Assembly (NCBI GenBank): GCA_946186115.1 | Contig: CAMHLV010000005.1 | Span: 1-64,000 of the forward strand | Length of the DNA stretch: 64,000 bases | Direction: 5' to 3' | Origin: an uncultured Prevotella sp. | GTDB lineage: Bacteria > Bacteroidota > Bacteroidia > Bacteroidales > Bacteroidaceae | Part shown: positions 59,810-64,000 of the stretch, one piece after another | How the letters are laid out: each line of letters opens with the position of its first letter | Numbering within the stretch: position 1 is the first letter of the stretch | Notes under the pieces: generated by a model | Told to the model about the DNA's origin: nothing | The model's database searches: none | The model's input: only the letters and a program-made list of their open reading frames with translations | Position numbers and translations under genes: made by a program

Positions 59810-62107
59810 ATGTATTTTAGGTTCATTTATTTACGCATGAGTATTGCTGCCATTTTCATAATGGCAGCAATACCTGTTTCTGCGGATCAGATACCCCATC
59901 CGCGAATTGAAGGTAGTCATGTATTTCTTGACATACCCAAGACTTGTTTCTCGCGAGAATACTTGTTGTCTGGGTGCGTTGCGAAAACAGATCATTATAA
60001 ATGGATGGAAGTGGGAACCCGTCCCTCAACGCTTCATGTACGTTTTGAGCAGGTAGGCGATAATGTATGGCTGAGGCGTATCAATACTCCAGTAGTAGGT
60101 AATCCTGCAGATTCACTTAGTATTCAGTCTATCCGTGATAATAATATGGATGGTTATCTGATAAGCTTTCCCATTACATCTTCATCTAACAAAAGTATCG
60201 TCACCATTGATGCTACAGACTTGTTCTTGTCTGATCGGTTCTTGTCACCTTTCTCCTCATGGTTCAACAAAGCAAAGGTGGTTTTTGATCCCAAGTTAAG
60301 TTACGTGGCTGGGTGTAAGTCGTTTGATGATAATTTTTCCGTTCGTTGCATACTCACTTTTTCCCATGACCAAAACAGTCGTCAACGTCCGAATCTCTGT
60401 TCTGCTGAAGTGGTCAGCAGTATGCTGCTGCTTCCAGAACAGAAAATGCGTCCTCGTCTTGGTGACAATCGGATAGGTCTCTTTACTACTGATAAGAAAC
60501 GTGTGGATTTTGAGAAGAGTGATTTTATTGAGGATATTGAATATGTGGAGCGTTGGCGGGTAGAGCCATCTGATTACGAAGCCTGGAAAAAAGGAGAGAC
60601 AGTTACCCCCAAACGACAGATTGTCTATTATATTGATAATGCATTCCCTGAGAACTGGAAAGAGCCTATTCGAAGAGGAATTTTGGATTGGAATGAGGTC
60701 TTTGAACGTATTGGTCTGAAGGATGTAATCGCTGTACGCGACTATCCTACAGATGATCCGGAGTTTGATGAAGACAACTTGAAATACAGTTGTATCCGAT
60801 ACATCCCTACTGACCGCGGTGGTGCCCAAGGACCAAGTTGGATTGATCCCACGACAGGAGAGGTACTGAGCGCTTCCGTTTATGTATGGGGCTCGATGCT
60901 TGAAATAATGAACCGTTTTTGTTACGTGCAGACGGCTCATGCAAATCCTGCTATCCGGTCAGGAAAATTTCCAGAGGATATGTTGGCATCCACCATACAG
61001 ATTACCTTAGCTCATGAAATAGGTCATACACTTGGCTTAGCTCATAATATGGGTGGATCGGCTGTCTATCCTACTGACTCACTTCTGAAAGCAGACTTCG
61101 TCAGACAGCATGGAATTACGGCCTCTACGATGGATTATGTCTTTTATAATTACATTGTGCCAGTGGGGAATACAGACATCCCTCTGATGTCAACCCGTTT
61201 GGGCGATTATGATCGTATGCTAATCGACTATATCTATCGACCTACTGCTCCTTCGCTTAGTATAACGGATGACTATGCAGTGGTGGAAAAACGACTCGAC
61301 AAGTATTTGGAGAATCCTTATTGTCATTACGGGCGCCAGCAATGGGGTAATGGCAATGACCCGACGTCGTTGATTTATGATCTGGGTGATGATCCGATAA
61401 AGACAGGAAATCTGTCGATTACGAATCTGAAATATGTGTTGAATCACTTGGAAGAATGGCTACCAGGCGGTGACAATGCTCATTTGCGGAAAAATATGTA
61501 TGAGTCGTTGGTTGAGCATTATGAGGTATTGATGCGTAGTGTAACCCATAATGTGGGTGGTATCCGTGTCAATCTGACCGACTCTGCTCGTGATCGCCAC
61601 AACAAGTCTGTCCCGCGCCAGCTTCAGCATGAGTCAGTGGAGTGGTTGGCAAAGCAGTTGCGACAGTCTGACTGGCTTAACAACCGACGGCTGATTTCTA
61701 CACTCCCGTTAGCTCAACCACCTGCAGCCACCATGCTTGCCAAAATTGCGAGCGACCTTGTCAAACGCTCCTCAAAGATTGTATTGTCTTCATTGCTTTC
61801 AGAAGATCCGTACACTCTGAGTGATTACACGAATGATCTCTATACACTATTCTTCGATGTGCCGAATCTCTCTGATGCCGACAAAATATTCCAGCGCGCT
61901 TTGCTGAGATCTATCACTGAGGAAAAAAACAAGAATCTTGAAAAAGGCAGTGATATTAGTTACATCAGCGAAGAAGCTGGCGCATGGAGACTATTGCAAG
62001 AACGGATTCTTGAATTGTCAGACAAACGGAAAAAAGGTGCAAAAGACAAACCCCATTGGACGATGATTCACTCTCTGATATATCCACACTTGGCGCCAGA
62101 CGCATAA
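59810..62107 (+). CDS. Zinc-dependent metzincin-like metalloprotease of the SusCD locus
   Basis: 765 residues; a signal peptide is formed from RMSIAAIFIMAAIPVSA, so the ATG at 59837 is an alternative start. The zinc motif HEIGHTLGLAH (His402 onward, HExxHxxGxxH) and a Met-turn in STMDYV are present. The DUF5117/DUF4953-type layout of Bacteroidetes extracellular proteases is recognisable (PENWKEPIRRGILDWNEVFERIG, SCIRYIPT). Base composition is more AT-rich than in the neighbouring SusC and SusD genes, which hints at a different history. Expected to cut proteins or peptides in the periplasm or at the surface and so produce SusCD ligands; that link is inference. Confidence 0.85.
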   Translation: MYFRFIYLRMSIAAIFIMAAIPVSADQIPHPRIEGSHVFLDIPKTCFSREYLLSGCVAKTDHYKWMEVGTRPSTLHVRFEQVGDNVWLRRINTPVVGNPADSLSIQSIRDNNMDGYLISFPITSSSNKSIVTIDATDLFLSDRFLSPFSSWFNKAKVVFDPKLSYVAGCKSFDDNFSVRCILTFSHDQNSRQRPNLCSAEVVSSMLLLPEQKMRPRLGDNRIGLFTTDKKRVDFEKSDFIEDIEYVERWRVEPSDYEAWKKGETVTPKRQIVYYIDNAFPENWKEPIRRGILDWNEVFERIGLKDVIAVRDYPTDDPEFDEDNLKYSCIRYIPTDRGGAQGPSWIDPTTGEVLSASVYVWGSMLEIMNRFCYVQTAHANPAIRSGKFPEDMLASTIQITLAHEIGHTLGLAHNMGGSAVYPTDSLLKADFVRQHGITASTMDYVFYNYIVPVGNTDIPLMSTRLGDYDRMLIDYIYRPTAPSLSITDDYAVVEKRLDKYLENPYCHYGRQQWGNGNDPTSLIYDLGDDPIKTGNLSITNLKYVLNHLEEWLPGGDNAHLRKNMYESLVEHYEVLMRSVTHNVGGIRVNLTDSARDRHNKSVPRQLQHESVEWLAKQLRQSDWLNNRRLISTLPLAQPPAATMLAKIASDLVKRSSKIVLSSLLSEDPYTLSDYTNDLYTLFFDVPNLSDADKIFQRALLRSITEEKNKNLEKGSDISYISEEAGAWRLLQERILELSDKRKKGAKDKPHWTMIHSLIYPHLAPDA

Positions 62108-62135
62108 GAGATAGATTTTTGCATTCATACTTAGT

Positions 62136-62173
62136 TCGGGCGATAAAGTATTTTGGCTTTTCGCCCGATTTTT
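62136..62173 (+). terminator. Rho-independent terminator after the metalloprotease gene
   Basis: TCGGGCGA and TCGCCCGA are perfect 8-base arms around a 17-base loop, followed by TTTTT. Confidence 0.8.
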
Positions 62174-62186
62174 AAGATATTATTTG

Positions 62187-62194
62187 TATTTTTG
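62187..62194 (+). promoter_or_regulatory. -7 box (TATTTTTG) before the symporter remnant
   Basis: TATTTTTG, TAnnTTTG type, six bases before the ATG at 62200. The short distance suggests the leader of the original gene. Confidence 0.45.
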
Positions 62195-62199
62195 CAGCG

Positions 62200-62370
62200 A
62201 TGAAGAAGACGATAGTGAGTACCAATCGGCCCATCATGGGCATCATACTTCCCATATATACCATAATCGACATGGTTGAGACCGCCGTCAATGTCTGGTC
62301 CGACTCCTGCGTCTGCGCCATGACCGACCACGATCTTTTTCAACCACGTATCACTTTGCATCAAAAATGA
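62200..62370 (+). pseudogene. Remnant of a dicarboxylate/amino acid:cation symporter
   Basis: An ORF of 56 codons (MKKTIVSTNRPIMG...) whose middle, LPIYTIIDMVETAVNVWSDS, looks like the last conserved helix of SDF-family symporters (compare the DMCRTAVNVTGD pattern of GltP-type carriers). The N-terminal seven or eight membrane segments are missing, so no transporter can be made. It seems to be a gene with an internal deletion that fused the start to the C-terminal end. The final codons run into the inverted repeat at 62349. Confidence 0.55.
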
Positions 62371-62392
62371 GGATAATTATTGCAAAGTGATA
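62349..62392. promoter_or_regulatory. Perfect 12-base inverted repeat of the CAYTTTG motif
   Basis: TATCACTTTGCA (62349-62360) and TGCAAAGTGATA (62381-62392) with 20 bases between. TCACTTTGCAT also occurs before gltB (34211-34221). There is no T-run after it, so it is more likely an operator pair than a terminator. Confidence 0.6.
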
Positions 62393-62420
62393 AGAAAGAA
62401 GAGCAAAAGCCTATCCAAAA

Positions 62421-62435
62421 GATTACAAAATGTCA
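62421..62435. promoter_or_regulatory. GATTACAAAATGTCA, shared with the gltB upstream region
   Basis: Differs at one base from GATTACAAAGTGTCA at 34238-34252. The distance to the -7 box is 62 bases here and 60 bases at gltB. Confidence 0.5.
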
Positions 62436-62474
62436 GTTTATTAGATTTTCTATAAACAAAAAGAAAGCGTTTTC

Positions 62475-62505
62475 TTGCGAAATTTTACATTTTGCCTTAA
62501 CTTTG
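62475..62505 (+). promoter_or_regulatory. Promoter of glutamine synthetase (TTG-N20-TAACTTTG)
   Basis: TTG at 62475-62477 and TAACTTTG at 62498-62505, 20 bases apart. The start codon follows 36 bases later. Confidence 0.65.
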
Positions 62506-62541
62506 CAGCGCAATTATAACATTTTGTAAATCGAAAAGATT

Positions 62542-64000
62542 ATGGAAGCATTAAGATTTCAGGTTGTCGGTGAGGCATTCAAGAAGAAGCCGCTCGACGT
62601 AAAAACACCAAGTGAGAGACCTTATGAATACTTTGGCAAGAAAGTATTCAATCGTGAGAAGATGTACAAGTATCTGCCTAAGGACGTTTACGAGGAGATG
62701 ATCGACGTCATCGACAATGGTGCCCGGCTCGACCGCAAGGTTGCCGATGCCGTGGCTACAGGCATGATGCAGTGGGCCAAGGAGAACGGTGTCACCCACT
62801 ATACACACTGGTTCCAGCCACTGACAGAAGGAACTGCCGAGAAGCACGACTCTTTCATTGAGCACGACGGCAAGGGCGGTATGATAGAGGAGTTCAGCGG
62901 AAAACTGCTGGTACAGCAGGAGCCCGACGCCTCGAGTTTCCCCTCCGGCGGTATCCGTGCCACCTTCGAGGCCCGCGGATATTCCGCATGGGACCCCACA
63001 AGTCCGGTATTCATCATTGACGACACGCTATGTATTCCCACCATATTTATATCCTACACAGGCGAGGCCCTCGACTATAAGGCACCGCTGCTGCGTGCAC
63101 TGAAGGCCGTCAACGTGGCTGCCACCGAGGTATGCCACTACTTCGACCCGTCGGTGAAGAAAGTTGTGTCAAACCTGGGTTGGGAGCAGGAGTACTTCCT
63201 GGTTGACGAAGGGCTATATTCAGCCCGCCCCGACCTGCTGCTGACGGGCAGGACGCTGATGGGTCACGACTCGGCAAAGAACCAGCAGATGGACGACCAC
63301 TACTTCGGAAGCATACCCGAGCGTGTGGCAGCCTTCATGCGCGACCTTGAGATTCAGGCCCTCGAGTTGGGCATCCCCTGCAAGACACGCCACAACGAGG
63401 TGGCCCCCAACCAGTTTGAGGTGGCTCCTATCTTTGAAGAGACCAACCTGGCAGTAGATCACAACATGCTGCTGATGTCGCTGATGAAGAAGGTGGCCCG
63501 CAAGCACGGATTCCGCGCCTTGCTGCACGAGAAGCCCTTTGCCGGCATCAACGGTAGCGGTAAGCACAACAACTGGAGCCTCTCTACCGACAACGGCGTA
63601 CTGCTGCATGCTCCAGGCAAGACTCCTGAGCAGAACCTCCGCTTTGCTACATTCATCGTTGAGACACTGATGGGCGTATATCGCCACAACGGTCTGCTCA
63701 AGGCCAGCATCATGTCGGCAACCAACGCCCACCGTCTGGGCGCCAACGAGGCACCTCCCGCAATCATTTCAAGCTTCTTGGGCAAGCAGCTGACAGAACT
63801 GCTCGACCACATTGAGAAGGCCGACAAGGACGACATCTTCAGTATGGCCGGCAAGCAAGGCATGAAGATGGATATTCCCGAGATTCCAGAACTGCTCATC
63901 GACAATACCGACCGCAACCGCACCAGTCCCTTCGCATTCACGGGCAACCGTTTTGAGTTCCGTGCCGTGGGTTCAGAGGCCAACTGTGCCAGCGCCATGA
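62542..64000 (+). CDS. glnN: Glutamine synthetase type III (GlnN), 5' part
   Basis: Start ATG at 62542 (MEALRFQVVGEAFKKKP); the gene continues past the window edge after about 486 codons of an expected 720-730. GSIII marks are present: THYTHWFQPLTEGTAEKHDS, FSGKLLVQQEPDASSFPSGG, NEVAPNQFEVAPIFEETNLA, the ATP/glutamate region HEKPFAGINGSGKHNNWSLS, and FAFTGNRFEFRAVGS. Makes glutamine from glutamate and ammonium and, with GltB-GltD, forms the GS-GOGAT cycle. Its upstream region shares motifs with the glnK-gltB intergenic region, suggesting joint nitrogen control. Confidence 0.95.
   Translation, partial: MEALRFQVVGEAFKKKPLDVKTPSERPYEYFGKKVFNREKMYKYLPKDVYEEMIDVIDNGARLDRKVADAVATGMMQWAKENGVTHYTHWFQPLTEGTAEKHDSFIEHDGKGGMIEEFSGKLLVQQEPDASSFPSGGIRATFEARGYSAWDPTSPVFIIDDTLCIPTIFISYTGEALDYKAPLLRALKAVNVAATEVCHYFDPSVKKVVSNLGWEQEYFLVDEGLYSARPDLLLTGRTLMGHDSAKNQQMDDHYFGSIPERVAAFMRDLEIQALELGIPCKTRHNEVAPNQFEVAPIFEETNLAVDHNMLLMSLMKKVARKHGFRALLHEKPFAGINGSGKHNNWSLSTDNGVLLHAPGKTPEQNLRFATFIVETLMGVYRHNGLLKASIMSATNAHRLGANEAPPAIISSFLGKQLTELLDHIEKADKDDIFSMAGKQGMKMDIPEIPELLIDNTDRNRTSPFAFTGNRFEFRAVGSEANCASAM

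Noticed and set aside
62131-62364. Minus-strand ORF of 77 codons
   Set aside because: Antisense to the symporter remnant and crossing a terminator; no domain.
1-64000. tRNA, rRNA or riboswitch genes
   Set aside because: No tRNA-like cloverleaf, rRNA segment or known riboswitch core was recognised in the intergenic regions. I read these by eye, so a tRNA scan and an Rfam search would settle it.

Overview
The window looks like the chromosome of a Bacteroidales bacterium, most likely Prevotella or Segatella. The evidence is: promoters of the Bacteroidetes type (TTTG or TTG, about 20 bases, then TAnnTTTG) in front of many genes; a SusC/SusD pair; a T9SS-type C-terminal sorting domain; a GSIII-type glutamine synthetase; an LL-diaminopimelate aminotransferase; and huge FISUMP-repeat surface proteins. 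No rRNA, tRNA, CRISPR array, transposase or phage gene was seen.

Region 1 (1-23.0 kb, minus strand) is probably one operon. It starts at about 23.07 kb with a 77-residue peptide, then a 3,882-residue secreted protein with ten FISUMP modules, a small T9SS-sorted protein, two more FISUMP proteins of 1,669 and 1,727 residues (four modules each), and the N-terminus of a further paralogue cut by the window edge. All the large ones share a fimbrillin-like N-terminus.

Region 2 (23.3-42.7 kb, plus 62.5-64 kb) is housekeeping and nitrogen metabolism: argS, an RNase H, a low-molecular-weight phosphatase, three glutamine-dependent enzymes (asnB, purF, pyrG), a glnK-amtB-outer-membrane-barrel operon, gltB-gltD, dapF, dapL and a type III glutamine synthetase. 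A repeated CAYTTTG-type motif occurs between glnK and gltB and again before glutamine synthetase. At least ten of the genes in the window carry short in-frame insertions made of palindromic repeats; some of these elements are shared between unrelated enzymes or with intergenic DNA.

Region 3 (42.7-49.6 kb) is the most interesting. It is a divergent sulfur locus. Leftward it encodes a DsrE-like protein, a TusA-like protein, a family 2 encapsulin shell protein with an inserted cyclic-nucleotide-binding-like domain, a cysteine desulfurase with a cargo-like N-terminal extension, and a MetY-like O-acetylhomoserine sulfhydrylase. Rightward it encodes a ThiS-like sulfur carrier ending in GGGSL, a MoeB/ThiF-like activating enzyme and a JAMM protease. 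The rightward trio plus MetY is the gene set of protein-thiocarboxylate-dependent homocysteine synthesis. Together they suggest a pathway in which an encapsulated desulfurase supplies sulfur to a carrier protein for methionine synthesis. A palindrome (ATACC-N8-GGTAT) lies exactly 45 bases from the -7 boxes of both divergent promoters.

Region 4 (49.7-62.4 kb) holds tcdA, a CAT-fold acetyltransferase, a TonB-dependent receptor with a double-HMA cysteine-rich protein, a phosphate-binding-like periplasmic protein, a SusC/SusD pair, a zinc metalloprotease and a remnant of a dicarboxylate symporter. The receptor and the phosphate-binding-like gene carry the same palindrome as the sulfur locus, at the receptor again exactly 45 bases from the -7 box, which suggests a shared regulator.
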